DNA from: Kocuria palustris
GTDB taxonomy: Bacteria > Actinomycetota > Actinomycetes > Actinomycetales > Micrococcaceae
NCBI RefSeq assembly: GCF_016907795.1
Contig: NZ_JAFBCR010000001.1
Coordinates: 2,728,001-2,792,000, forward strand
Direction: 5' to 3'
Length of the DNA: 64,000 nucleotides
The notes under the pieces were generated by a model. The model was not told the DNA's origin. It worked only from the letters and a program-made list of their open reading frames with translations, and did not search any database. The position numbers were made by a program, and so were the translations under genes. Below, one piece after another: positions 25,271 to 33,753 of this stretch; positions within the stretch are counted from its first letter, which is position 1, and each line of letters opens with the position of its first letter.

Positions 25271-26798
25271 GCGAAGCCTCCCCGCCCTCGTCATGGACGT
25301 GGACCGAGTTGATGGCCTCAGCTGGGTTGTTCTCTTGTGCTGGGACCGCGCTGGGTCCGTTGAAGTCCAAGCGATCCGCGCTGAGGGCATGTGCGAAGGC
25401 TTCGTCGTGGGTGACGGCGACGATGGCCCGGTCCAAGGCCAGTTCCTCGGCGAACATCTTCGTCAGCTCTCGCCAGGTCAGTGCGTCTTGGCCGAAGGTC
25501 GGTTCGTCGACGATCAAGACCTGCGGTGCGGCAGTGAGCATGCAGGCCACTGACAGTCTGCGTTTCTCGCCGCCGGAGAGCGTCTGCGGATGAGCCTGAG
25601 CCAGCCGGTCAAGCTTCAATCGTTCGAGGAGCTCGTCGACGCGCGCCTGGATCTGGGTCTTCGAGTACCCGGCTTGGCGGGGTCCGAATGCTAGTTCTTC
25701 GGCGACCGTGTGGCGAAGGAACTGGTGTTCTGCTTCTTGGAAGACCATTCCGATCCGTGTCACCAGTGAGCGGGACTTCCACTGTGAGGGCTGTGCGCAT
25801 TTCGGGCGGTGAGGGCCGGCGAGCAGGGACTGCGAAGCGGTCACTGTCCCCGCGTCTTCTGGTATCAGACCTGCCAGAGTGAGAGCCGTGGTGGATTTTC
25901 CGCTGCCGTTGGGGCCGGTGAGCGCGAGAGCCCGACCTGCTCGTACCTGCGCCGACACCGTGGCGACCGGCTCTGCGCCGGGACGAGCGACGGTGATGTC
26001 CTTAGCACAGAGCATCTCCTCGCCTCGCGTGGTCGGGGTGTAGGCGATTCCAGGGACAGCGCCGGGCAGCCAGAGTCCCGCGGCCTGGAGGCAGTCGCGT
26101 AGGCGCATGTCGCCGAGCACAGTGTTGGGATCGCCGTCGGCCAGCAGCCCTTCTGGACCCAACACGAGGATGCGATCAACATGGGGTGCCCAGATCTCCA
26201 AGCGGTGTTCGACGACCACCATGGTCGCCCCGGAGCGTGCTTGTGCTGCCAGGACGGCATCGCGGACCGAATGCACCGCATCGGGGTCGAGGTTGGCCGT
26301 GGGCTCGTCGAGAACGATCACTCCGGGTTCCATGGCCAAGACGCCGGCGATGGCCAGACGTTGCTTCTGCCCGCCAGACAGCGCCAGGGTCGGGTGGTCG
26401 GGCTCCACCGGCAGACCCACAGTCTCCAGTGCTGTGCGCACCCTTTCGGGGATCTTCTCGGCGGGCAGACCGAGGTTTTCCATACCGAAGGCGACGTCAT
26501 CACCGACTCTGGCGAGAATCACCTGGGAGTCGGGGTCCTGCAGGACGAGGCCCGCAGCCCCGCGTGAGGCTGCCGGTGGAGCGTCACCGACGAGCAGTGA
26601 CCCCGTGGCATCACCGGAGACGGCTGGCAGAACACCGGTGATGGCGTGGAGGAGCGTGGACTTTCCGACTCCGGAGGCACCGGCGAGGAGAACGCGCTGC
26701 CCAGCTTCGATGTGCAGATCGAGTCCGGAGAACGCTGGCCGGGTCCTGCCGGCATGAGTCCAGCCATAACCGCGGGCCGTAACGGAAAGGGGGGTCAT
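25263..26798 (-). CDS. ykoD: ECF transporter duplicated ATP-binding protein, YkoD-like
   Basis: A 511-residue protein with two fused ABC ATPase domains. First: Walker A GASGVGKST (about residue 42), signature LSGGQKQRLA, Walker B VIVLDEPT. Second: GPNGSGKST, LSGGEKRRLS and VLIVDEPT. It powers the transporter formed with the YkoC- and YkoE-like proteins. Start ATG 26798 has AAGGA eight bases before it. A much longer frame reaching 27509 is open but the added part overlaps the YkoE-like gene and is not coding. Confidence 0.9.
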   Translation of the reverse strand: MTPLSVTARGYGWTHAGRTRPAFSGLDLHIEAGQRVLLAGASGVGKSTLLHAITGVLPAVSGDATGSLLVGDAPPAASRGAAGLVLQDPDSQVILARVGDDVAFGMENLGLPAEKIPERVRTALETVGLPVEPDHPTLALSGGQKQRLAIAGVLAMEPGVIVLDEPTANLDPDAVHSVRDAVLAAQARSGATMVVVEHRLEIWAPHVDRILVLGPEGLLADGDPNTVLGDMRLRDCLQAAGLWLPGAVPGIAYTPTTRGEEMLCAKDITVARPGAEPVATVSAQVRAGRALALTGPNGSGKSTTALTLAGLIPEDAGTVTASQSLLAGPHRPKCAQPSQWKSRSLVTRIGMVFQEAEHQFLRHTVAEELAFGPRQAGYSKTQIQARVDELLERLKLDRLAQAHPQTLSGGEKRRLSVACMLTAAPQVLIVDEPTFGQDALTWRELTKMFAEELALDRAIVAVTHDEAFAHALSADRLDFNGPSAVPAQENNPAEAINSVHVHDEGGEASHV

Positions 26799-26944
26799 AC
26801 AGAAATCCTTGAATAGGAGCAGGGAGCGAATCGTGGGCGCGATTGGTGCCTCTGGGCTGGAGGCAAATGCGTCGAGCCCGTACCAGCGAGCGTCACGAGA
26901 CACTGAGACACCGGTCGCGCTGAATGTTTTCGCTCCGGTGATGG

Positions 26945-27568
26945 TCAGATGCGTTTGGCGGCCCGGCCCGCCGCGACCGAAGAGAGGGCGCCAGTTCTCA
27001 CGAGTGCGCGCGTGAGGAGCCAGGAGCCCAGGCCAGCGATCACGATGCAGCTGAGCACCGCTAGGAGGATGTAGACGGTCTGGGCCTGAGTGGTCCATGC
27101 CGCATAGGACCTCAGAATTCCGCCCACGCCCAGACCGACTCCGGCTAGTGCCCCCGAGAACAAGGCTGCACCGAGTCCGAAACGTCGGTAGCCCAGGAGC
27201 GCGAAGCCGGCCTCGGCTCCCAGGCCCTGAATGAGTCCTGAGATGATCACTGTCGCCCCGAAGTGCGAGCCCAGCACCGCCTCGGCAGTGGCGGCGATGA
27301 GCTCGCAGAACAGCGCAGCGCCTGGACGGCGGATGATGAGGCCAGCCAGGGGTCCGGCGAGTACCCAGACTCCGCCGAAGAGACCGATGAGCGGCGGATA
27401 GGCGTTCGTCCACAGCTGGAAAACGGCCCAGCTGGCAGCCCAGGCCCAAAACACCAAACCGACTGCGAAACCGAGGACGGCGGTGATGACGATATCGACA
27501 ACGCTCCACCGATGAGTCGATTGAGCCGACCCGGGTTGGTCACGAGTTGTGGGCGTACTGTTCTGCAT
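26945..27568 (-). CDS. ykoE: ECF transporter substrate-binding (S) protein, YkoE-like
   Basis: A 207-residue membrane protein with about six hydrophobic segments. The start of the YkoE family is recognisable in VVDIVITAVLGFAVGLVFW and the WTNAYPPLIGLFGGVW loop, followed by KPGAAL-like RRPGAALFCELIAATAE. YkoE proteins are predicted to bind thiamine or its pyrimidine moiety and are typically TPP-riboswitch controlled, as here. ATG 27568 has AGGAGG six bases upstream. It heads the transporter part of the operon; 171 bases separate it from the monooxygenase gene and 146 from ykoD. Confidence 0.87.
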   Translation of the reverse strand: MQNSTPTTRDQPGSAQSTHRWSVVDIVITAVLGFAVGLVFWAWAASWAVFQLWTNAYPPLIGLFGGVWVLAGPLAGLIIRRPGAALFCELIAATAEAVLGSHFGATVIISGLIQGLGAEAGFALLGYRRFGLGAALFSGALAGVGLGVGGILRSYAAWTTQAQTVYILLAVLSCIVIAGLGSWLLTRALVRTGALSSVAAGRAAKRI

Positions 27569-27739
27569 GGATAGCCTCCTGAAGGGCAATGTGAGTGGCT
27601 GGAGCCCTCGACCGCTCGCGGCATCTGCCGCTGCCGACATCAAAGGGTCACGATTTCCCAAGCCCGCTGCCCAGCGCGGGCCCCGGTGGTGCTGCGGATG
27701 GTGCACGTTGACACCGGAAGCAGCGTTGCTCTCGACGGG

Positions 27740-29077
27740 TCAGTGCTTGGGCCTTGTCAGACCCAGGTGCTCTCGTAACGTTGTGCCCTCGTACTGAGTC
27801 CGGAATCGTCCGCGGGCCTGCAGTTCGGGGATGACGTGGTGGACGAAGTCCTCGATCCCCTGCGGCAGGGACGGTGGCATGAGGTTGAAGCCATCCGCGC
27901 CGCCGGTGTCGAGCCAGAGTTCGATCTCATCGGCGATCGTCTCCGGGGCGCCGACCATCGTGCAGTGTCCGCCACCGGCGGCAAGCCGGCCCAGTAGCTC
28001 GCGCACGCTCGGCTGCTCGGTCTCGACGATGCGCAAGATTGTGGCGTATCGCCCCTTGGGGCCGGTGAAGGCCTCCAGCGGGGGTAGGGGCGGTACCGGG
28101 GCGTCGAGGTCCCAGGCGGATGCGTCCTGTCCGATGAAGGTGCTCAACTGCCGCAGAGAGCTCTCCGTCGGCAGGAGGACGTCGAGTTCTCGTTGCCGGG
28201 CCCGTGCCTCGTCCATGGTCGATCCGACATAGGCCACCAGGCCGGGCATGACCGCCACCGTGTCCGGGTCACGGCCGGCACCTGTGATCCGGCGACGCAC
28301 ATCACTGCGGTACTCCCGTCCCGCCTGCACGTCATAGGCCACGGCATAGATGGCCTCGGCCCGGCGGGCGGCCAAGTCCCGTCCCTGCTCGGAGGCACCG
28401 GCCTGGAACAGCACCGGGTGTCCTTGCGGCGGGCGGGGCACATTGAGCGGACCACGCACATCGAAGTGCTCACCGGAATGATTCAGCTCCACGAGTCGGG
28501 AGCCGTCCACGTACCGGCCTGGTTGCCCATCGGGTGCCTCTGCGCGTTCGATGAGGATGGAGTCCTCTGGCCACGAGTCCCATAGCCGCAGGACGACGTC
28601 GACGAACTCCTCGGCCCGGGCGTAGCGAGTCGCGTGATCGGGCATGCGGGGCATGCTGTGGTTCTGCGCCTCGGTATCGAACATTGAGGTCACCACGTTC
28701 CAGCCGATCCGCCCGCCCGAGATGTGATCGAGGCTCGCCAGCATCCGGGCGGCATGGAAAGGTGTGTAGAACGTGGCTGAGACCGTGCTGACCAGCCCGA
28801 TCCGCTCAGTGGCCTGAGCCAATGCCGCCAGGAGTGTCAGCGGCTCGAGGTGCCACCTGGGACCATCACCGGCCGTGGCCGGTTCCAGTGAGTGGCCATC
28901 GGCGAAGAACACCGCGTCCAGCAAGCCGCGCTCGGCGACTCGTGCCAGCTCCTGGTAGTAAGCCACCTCCGTGAGTCGTTCGACCGACGACTCCGGTGCC
29001 CGCCAGGCCGCACTGTGATGGCCAACACCGTGGATGAACAGATTGAAGTGGGCCTGCTTGACTTCCACGGTGCTCAC
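27740..29077 (-). CDS. FMN-dependent monooxygenase of the NtaA/SnaA/DszA type (luciferase-like)
   Basis: A 445-residue flavin monooxygenase-like protein with a (beta/alpha)8 luciferase fold. Family marks: start HFNLFIHGVGHHSAAW, RIGLVSTVSATFYTPFHAAR, the GGRIGWNVVTS segment and HPVLFQAGASEQGRDLAA. Relatives attack sulfur- or nitrogen-containing compounds using FMNH2 from a separate reductase. GTG 29077 overlaps the stop of the preceding SDR as GTGA. Being in a TPP-riboswitch operon with a vitamin transporter, it may process thiamine, thiazole or pyrimidine derivatives; that substrate is inferred. Confidence 0.85.
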   Translation of the reverse strand: MSTVEVKQAHFNLFIHGVGHHSAAWRAPESSVERLTEVAYYQELARVAERGLLDAVFFADGHSLEPATAGDGPRWHLEPLTLLAALAQATERIGLVSTVSATFYTPFHAARMLASLDHISGGRIGWNVVTSMFDTEAQNHSMPRMPDHATRYARAEEFVDVVLRLWDSWPEDSILIERAEAPDGQPGRYVDGSRLVELNHSGEHFDVRGPLNVPRPPQGHPVLFQAGASEQGRDLAARRAEAIYAVAYDVQAGREYRSDVRRRITGAGRDPDTVAVMPGLVAYVGSTMDEARARQRELDVLLPTESSLRQLSTFIGQDASAWDLDAPVPPLPPLEAFTGPKGRYATILRIVETEQPSVRELLGRLAAGGGHCTMVGAPETIADEIELWLDTGGADGFNLMPPSLPQGIEDFVHHVIPELQARGRFRTQYEGTTLREHLGLTRPKH

Positions 29078-29850
29078 CCCTTGACGAGCCCGCCGTCAAC
29101 GATGAGGTTCTGCCCCGTCACACCCCTGGCCCACGGGGAGGCGAAGAACACCACCGGGTCGGCGAGCTGTTCCGGCGTCGTCACCGCCCGCAGCGGGGTA
29201 CCTGCGGCGATGCCTTCGAAGACCGCCTCAGGCGTCGCAGACGAAGCGTCCGTGGTCTGCAGCAGGCCACCGGAGACCATGTTCACGGTGATGCCTTGCG
29301 GGCCGAGATCATCAGCGAAGGTCCGGGTCAGAGACAGCAGCGCGGCTTTCGCCGCGGTGTAGTCGTGGTAGGGAACGACCGGGTGCTGGAAAAGATTCGT
29401 ACCAATGTTGACGATCCGGCCGAAGCCTGCCTCGACCATGCCGGGAAGCGTTGCCTGGATGACGTTGAGAGGTCCCTGCACGGAACCGGTGAACTGTGCG
29501 GTGATCTCCTCGTAGGAGATCTGGTCCGCGTGGGAGCGGGCATCGCCGTTGAAGGAGAAGTCGGCCAGGGCGTTGTTGACGACCGTGGTGAACCGCCCGC
29601 CAAGGTGATCGGCTGCCTCAGCGACGAGCGCGTCGACCTGGGCACGGTCGCGGACATCAGCCCGGATCGCGATCGCCTGTCCAGGGTGGCCGGCGGCGAG
29701 GTCCTCCGCGGCCTCCTGGGATGCGTGGTAGTTGATCACCACCCGCGCACCCTGGGCCAGGAACGCGCGAGTGATCGTAGCTCCGAGTCCGCGGGCCCCT
29801 CCGGTGACGAGGACGATCTGCTCGGTGAGGGGGAGAATAGTGTGTGCCAT
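29074..29850 (-). CDS. SDR-family oxidoreductase (3-oxoacyl-ACP-reductase-like)
   Basis: 258 residues with the cofactor motif VTGGARGLGATI (about residue 16), VNNAL where most have NNAG, and the catalytic HDYTAAK with serine replaced in the strand by NIGTNLF (threonine). It is the first gene after the first TPP riboswitch. ATG 29850 follows GAGAGG. Coupled by a 4-base overlap to the monooxygenase, it may act on the same metabolite. The altered catalytic serine position is noteworthy but threonine can substitute. Confidence 0.82.
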   Translation of the reverse strand: MAHTILPLTEQIVLVTGGARGLGATITRAFLAQGARVVINYHASQEAAEDLAAGHPGQAIAIRADVRDRAQVDALVAEAADHLGGRFTTVVNNALADFSFNGDARSHADQISYEEITAQFTGSVQGPLNVIQATLPGMVEAGFGRIVNIGTNLFQHPVVPYHDYTAAKAALLSLTRTFADDLGPQGITVNMVSGGLLQTTDASSATPEAVFEGIAAGTPLRAVTTPEQLADPVVFFASPWARGVTGQNLIVDGGLVKG

Positions 29851-29959
29851 GTGTATGCCTCTCGATGTCGAGGCGAAGGCAACCCGTGCGCGCCAGAAGG
29901 GGGCGAAGCCCCTCTCATGGTGCGCCGACACCGCCAACGTTGTCGGCGGGTGCAAGTAC

Positions 29960-30062
29960 GGACATTCCCTTCGCCAGTGCTAACTGGATCAGGTTCAACG
30001 GGTGTCATCTCAGCCGACCGCGTCCCATGCTCGAAAGCTGGAACGGGCGGCACCCCGTGTCG
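29960..30062 (-). promoter_or_regulatory. TPP riboswitch (THI element) for the SDR - monooxygenase - YkoEDC operon
   Basis: Read on the minus strand: ACGGGGTGCC at the 5' side, the universal CTGAGATGACACCCGTTGAA, then CCTGATCCAGTTAGCACTGG and CGAAGGGAATGTC. These are the pyrimidine-binding CUGAGA and pyrophosphate-binding elements of the TPP aptamer. Downstream (about 29929-29952) a GC-rich inverted repeat, CACCGCC...GGCGGGTG, may be the expression platform. High TPP should switch the operon off. Confidence 0.95.
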
Positions 30063-30208
30063 CACGACCATCACATCACGGAAGCCACCCTCTCCACAAG
30101 TCGGTCTCGGCCCCCGGTTTGTTGTCACTGGAAGCAATGTCACAGAACACCGGAAATCAATCATGGCTATCCGACAATTGGGCATTCTGGCTTCTCGTTT
30201 TGCTTGTC

Positions 30209-30649
30209 TTATTTTGGACGCTCTTGTTGCTCGCGCTCCAGCTCGAGCGCGGTTTCGGCAATAGCGCGGACGTCGAATGTTTGCGCCACCGGTATCGCAT
30301 CCATTTCCTCGAGAGTGAACCACGCCGCCTCAAGCGCATCATCGCCCGAGACCGGTTCCCCCCGTTCCCATCGGCAGAGCACCGCGATCAGAACATAATG
30401 CAGATCGTGGTCGGCATCGATGACGTCGACAGCATCGAAGACATCACCGGGTGTGGCGTGCACTCCCGTTTCCTCGGCGAGTTCGCGCACGGTCGCGACG
30501 GTCAGGGTCTCACCGAGGTCGATCTTTCCCCCGGGGAATGCCCAGCGCCCAGCATCGGGCATATGGGCCCGACGGATGAGAAGGACTCGCCCTTCCCGGA
30601 CCACTGCCGCCAGCGTCGCCGGTTTCGGATAGGAACGGCCGCATGTCAT
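30209..30649 (-). CDS. Nudix hydrolase 2 of the TPP-regulated pyrimidine cluster
   Basis: A 146-residue Nudix protein with the full box GGKIDLGETLTVATVRELAEE (G-x5-E-x7-REL-x-EE). It is clearly a paralogue of the first-gene Nudix (33750-34223): shared PDAG-W-FPGGKI, VAVLCRW/IAVLCRW and GDDALEA segments. The sequence type is near MutT/NudG, enzymes that cleave (modified) cytidine or other nucleoside triphosphates. It starts directly after the methyltransferase stop, with no gap. Likely role: making CMP, cleaning 5-hydroxymethyl-CTP, or removing pyrophosphate from toxic thiamine analogues (inferred). Confidence 0.88.
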   Translation of the reverse strand: MTCGRSYPKPATLAAVVREGRVLLIRRAHMPDAGRWAFPGGKIDLGETLTVATVRELAEETGVHATPGDVFDAVDVIDADHDLHYVLIAVLCRWERGEPVSGDDALEAAWFTLEEMDAIPVAQTFDVRAIAETALELEREQQERPK

Positions 30650-31405
30650 CTACCCAGCCCCGATCGTGGACTCGGAGGCCGCCGCGAAGTGGGCTGTGAT
30701 CTGCATGAACGGTGGATGGTCGATGGGCGACTGCATGCCGACGTCCTCCACCGATTGTGCTCCGCGGTCGGTGACCTGGTCCACTGTGAAACCGGCCTCG
30801 TTCAGCACCGCCTCGTAGGTGCTGATGAACCAGTGCCGGTCGACAAGCTCGAGAACACCGGCGCCGGGGATCTGCAAGCTGACCCTGCGTTCGTCTCCGT
30901 CGCGGTAGCGTCTGCCGGGCTCGCCACTGCGGAAGGTCGGGAACGGTATTCCTGTGGCCGCCGGGTTGCTGTCGACGATGAAGAGCGTGCCGGTCGGCGT
31001 GAGCACTCGGGCGAGTTCACGGGCGATAGCTCTCAGTTCCTCGCGTGTGGGCACGTTGATGAACACGAAGCAGCACACGACCGCATCGAATGTGGCGTCA
31101 GGGTAGGGTACGTGGCCGCTGTCGATGGTGTGGAATCGCGCCGTCGGTTGCGGGGACTGCACCTGGGCGAGGGTGATCATGTCGGTGCTGATGTCGACAC
31201 CGACGACCTGCGCTGCGGCCTCGGCGTCGAGGAGGCGTCGTGAGACTTTTCCGCTGCCGCACCCATAATCGAGCACGATCGCCTCTCGGCCGCAGGCGGT
31301 TTGGAGATCGTTGACGAGCGGGGTGTAGGCCAGTCGGGTTTCGACATAGTCGTCGTAGGCAGCGAACCCTGCTGATACTGCCGGAGTCGTCCATGATGTC
31401 GTCAC
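30650..31405 (-). CDS. SAM-dependent methyltransferase, candidate hydroxymethylcytosine 2-O-methyltransferase
   Basis: 251 residues with class I methyltransferase motif I IVLDYGCGSGKVSRRLL (about 43-59), the acidic VVGVDISTDM loop and motif IV FDAVVCCFVFINVP. GTG 31405 overlaps the stop of the thymidylate-synthase-like gene as GTGA, with GAGGGCGG upstream. In bacimethrin biosynthesis a methyltransferase adds the 2-methoxy group to hydroxymethylcytosine, turning it into a close mimic of thiamine's pyrimidine. The fold and context support that role; the exact substrate is inferred. Confidence 0.85.
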   Translation of the reverse strand: MTTSWTTPAVSAGFAAYDDYVETRLAYTPLVNDLQTACGREAIVLDYGCGSGKVSRRLLDAEAAAQVVGVDISTDMITLAQVQSPQPTARFHTIDSGHVPYPDATFDAVVCCFVFINVPTREELRAIARELARVLTPTGTLFIVDSNPAATGIPFPTFRSGEPGRRYRDGDERRVSLQIPGAGVLELVDRHWFISTYEAVLNEAGFTVDQVTDRGAQSVEDVGMQSPIDHPPFMQITAHFAAASESTIGAG

Positions 31406-32409
31406 TGCCGCACCGCCCTCACGCTCGCGTTTTCGATGCTGGGCCATCGATTCACGACCAGCTCCCGGTGGAGGGGATGAAGGTCGCCGATCATCGATGG
31501 GTCGACTGGTCGCTGACATTGGAGTTGCCGGTGGATCCAGAACAGGCGGACAATGTCGACCCACGCTTCTGGAAGGTCAACGGTCGCCAGTGCGCGGCCT
31601 GGGAGCCTGTCTGCACGGATCGACTGCTCCAAGTCCAAGACCTGGTGCACCTGGTCCAGGCTCGCTCCCGAGGGTAGCCGTGGAAGTGTGCTGGGTTCCT
31701 CCACGATCGTCTGCTCATCGCCATCGAGGAGGCTGTCCACCTTGGCGAGGTCTTTTTCGTAGATGTGGATCGAGCCGACGTTGTGGATGTACACGCCCGG
31801 AGTCAGTCCCAGCATCGAGGCGAGGAATTCTTGGACGAACGTGAAGGAGAACGTGTCGTTGAGCAATCCCATGTACGCGTCGTTGGCGCGCATGAACGCG
31901 ACCATGTGCAAACGGTCGTCACGGCGCAACAGCTGGAGAGCTAGCGTGCAGGAGACATCGATGTTGCGGCGGTAGATGTCTTCGGAGTGGTCGAAGATCT
32001 GCAGGACGGCACGTTTGCTCGCAGGGTCATCGTCGTTGAGGATGTTCACGATTCGTTCGATCGCGGTCTCGCCGCCGACGTCCCTGAGCAGTTTGGGACC
32101 ATACCCCGTGCCCGGCAGGCTGAGACCGTCAGGACTGCACCGGCTCATCGAGGGCGCGTAGGTGCGGATGAAGTCGAGGTCGTTCTTCCCCGAGAGGTAC
32201 CACAGTGCTTCGGCGTAGTTGAAGATGATGTTCTGCCGACGCGACCGCGCCAAGCAATATCGCCGGGCGGGGTTGGTCAGGCGCGCGGTGAAGCCGATGA
32301 TTTCGCGTTCGTCCTGCCCACGGGGACTGTTCTGGTATTCGAACCCGGTGTAGACCTGTCGCAGTGAATCCAGGTAGAGCGTGTGGAGGTCGGGATACTC
32401 AGGCTTCAC
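31402..32409 (-). CDS. Thymidylate-synthase-like CMP 5-hydroxymethylase (MilA/bacimethrin type)
   Basis: 335 residues of thymidylate-synthase fold, not a housekeeping ThyA. The catalytic cysteine is Cys154 in DVSCTLALQLL, where ThyA has PPCH; the nucleotide-binding strand reads FMRANDAYMGLLNDTFSFT instead of RSxDxxLGxPFN. Such changes are known from MilA-type enzymes that use methylene-tetrahydrofolate and water to convert CMP to 5-hydroxymethyl-CMP. GTG 32409 is preceded by GGAGGAG and overlaps the preceding gene by 11 bases. A C-terminal extension of about 100 residues after IYEKD lacks a clear match. Confidence 0.85.
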   Translation of the reverse strand: MKPEYPDLHTLYLDSLRQVYTGFEYQNSPRGQDEREIIGFTARLTNPARRYCLARSRRQNIIFNYAEALWYLSGKNDLDFIRTYAPSMSRCSPDGLSLPGTGYGPKLLRDVGGETAIERIVNILNDDDPASKRAVLQIFDHSEDIYRRNIDVSCTLALQLLRRDDRLHMVAFMRANDAYMGLLNDTFSFTFVQEFLASMLGLTPGVYIHNVGSIHIYEKDLAKVDSLLDGDEQTIVEEPSTLPRLPSGASLDQVHQVLDLEQSIRADRLPGRALATVDLPEAWVDIVRLFWIHRQLQCQRPVDPSMIGDLHPLHRELVVNRWPSIENASVRAVRQ

Positions 32410-32869
32410 TGACGGCTCCTCCCTGCACGCGCTCGATCGCAGCGAGGATGCGTGGCGCGGTGGGCTGCTCGGGATCGATGATGATCTTCTCAACGTCGGC
32501 GACCGCTGGGAGGCCCCGGACGAGGAACGCGTACTCAGCTCCCTCTTCGAGGAGCAAGACGACGGGCTTCTTCCAGGCTGAGGCCCACCCGATCTCGATG
32601 TGCGTGCCCGGGGACGCGGGTGCGCCGGGGAACGCGACGAAGACGTCACAGGCGGCGATCTCCGTGTAGTCGATGATTGTGCACTCGCTGGGTTCCATGA
32701 ACTCACGACCCCAGCCCTCTCTGCGGTGGGCGCAGTGCACATCCCACCCCTGGCCTTCGAAGAAGTCGATGATCGAGGTGTACTTGTCGATCTCGGCATC
32801 GCCCATCACATGGGTGTCAGCATCGACGAGAGCTTTGAACGGGCCGGCGAGAAACATCTTTCGCGTCAT
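32399..32869 (-). CDS. Nucleoside 2-deoxyribosyltransferase-like CMP/hydroxymethyl-CMP N-glycosidase (MilB type)
   Basis: 156 residues of the deoxyribosyltransferase fold. Family marks are the N-terminal KMFLAGPF strand, CAHRREGWGREFMEP, the D-segment AACDVFVAFPG and the catalytic glutamate (Glu92) in SPGTHIEIGWA. MilB-like members hydrolyse (hydroxymethyl-)CMP to free (hydroxymethyl)cytosine and ribose 5-phosphate, as needed after the MilA-type step. ATG 32869 was chosen because AAAGGAG precedes it. It is separated by 74 bases from thiD, the only visible gap in the operon. Confidence 0.85.
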   Translation of the reverse strand: MTRKMFLAGPFKALVDADTHVMGDAEIDKYTSIIDFFEGQGWDVHCAHRREGWGREFMEPSECTIIDYTEIAACDVFVAFPGAPASPGTHIEIGWASAWKKPVVLLLEEGAEYAFLVRGLPAVADVEKIIIDPEQPTAPRILAAIERVQGGAVSEA

Positions 32870-32943
32870 AGTCACGGCTCCTTTCATGAGTCGATGTGGT
32901 TGGCCCCCGATCGCGCGGAACGAGAAGGGGTTGTTCTGCATCC

Positions 32944-33753
32944 CTACCCGCGCGGCCAGAACTGGTGGAAATGGTGCAAAGGACCATGACCTTGGCCGAC
33001 GTTGAGGCGGTCGCTGGCAACCAGAGCGTCTTGCAGGTAGGTCTTCGCCTGGTCCACACTTTCGGGCACCGAGTGGCCGGGCAACAGCGCAGTGATTGCC
33101 GACGACAAGGTGCAACCGGTGCCGTGGTCGTTGAGGGTCTCGACCCGGGGAGACGAGTAGGTGGAGACGCCGTCGGGGCCGGCAAGGTAGTCGACACTGA
33201 CCGTCTCGCTCGTGAGGTGCCCGCCTTTGAGCAAAGCCCACTGACAGCTCAGTCCACGCAGCTGGGTGGCCTGGTCCTCCATCTGCCCCAGATTAGTGAC
33301 ATCCTCGGTATCGAGGAGCACGGCGGCTTCGGGAAGATTCGGGGTGATGACCGTGGCCAGCGGCACGAGGGTGTCCCGGATGGCAGCCACCGCATCGTCG
33401 TCTAACAGCCTGTCGCCACTCTTGGCGACCATCACCGGATCCAGGACCACGGTCTCAGCTTCGTGGTGGTGCAGGCGCTCGGCGATGACCTCGGCGATGG
33501 CGGCGTTGGCGACCATACCGATCTTCACCGCGTCGACACGCACATCGTCGAACACTGCATCGATCTGCTCACCAACGAATGACGGATCAAGGGGCACGAA
33601 CGAGCGCACACCGCGCGTGTTCTGCGCCACGACCGCAGTGATCGCGGCCATGCCGTAGGCGCCCATCGCTGAGAAGGCTTTGAGATCGGCGTGGATGCCT
33701 GCCCCACCGGTGGGGTCGGTTCCCGCGATGGACAGGACGTTCTTGACCGTCAT
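32944..33753 (-). CDS. thiD: Hydroxymethylpyrimidine / phosphomethylpyrimidine kinase
   Basis: A 269-residue ribokinase-fold enzyme that phosphorylates HMP twice to HMP-PP. Visible: SIAGTDPTGGAGIHADLKAF near the N-terminus, TAVVAQNTRGV, KIGMVAN, VLDPVMVAKSG and the anion hole DHGTGCTLSSAI with the flap cysteine. The first motif has threonine where most ThiDs have serine. ATG 33753 overlaps the preceding Nudix stop as ATGA. In a cluster that should make methoxy-HMP this kinase would activate it for entry into the thiamine pathway. Confidence 0.93.
   Translation of the reverse strand: MTVKNVLSIAGTDPTGGAGIHADLKAFSAMGAYGMAAITAVVAQNTRGVRSFVPLDPSFVGEQIDAVFDDVRVDAVKIGMVANAAIAEVIAERLHHHEAETVVLDPVMVAKSGDRLLDDDAVAAIRDTLVPLATVITPNLPEAAVLLDTEDVTNLGQMEDQATQLRGLSCQWALLKGGHLTSETVSVDYLAGPDGVSTYSSPRVETLNDHGTGCTLSSAITALLPGHSVPESVDQAKTYLQDALVASDRLNVGQGHGPLHHFHQFWPRG

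Noticed and set aside
25263-27509. Longer 748-residue YkoD-like protein starting at 27509
   Set aside because: The extra 237 codons overlap the YkoE-like gene in another frame; ATG 26798 has a ribosome site and starts at the conserved ATPase domain.
31402-32409. Housekeeping thymidylate synthase thyA
   Set aside because: Active-site and nucleotide-loop residues differ, and it sits in a TPP-controlled operon without folA.
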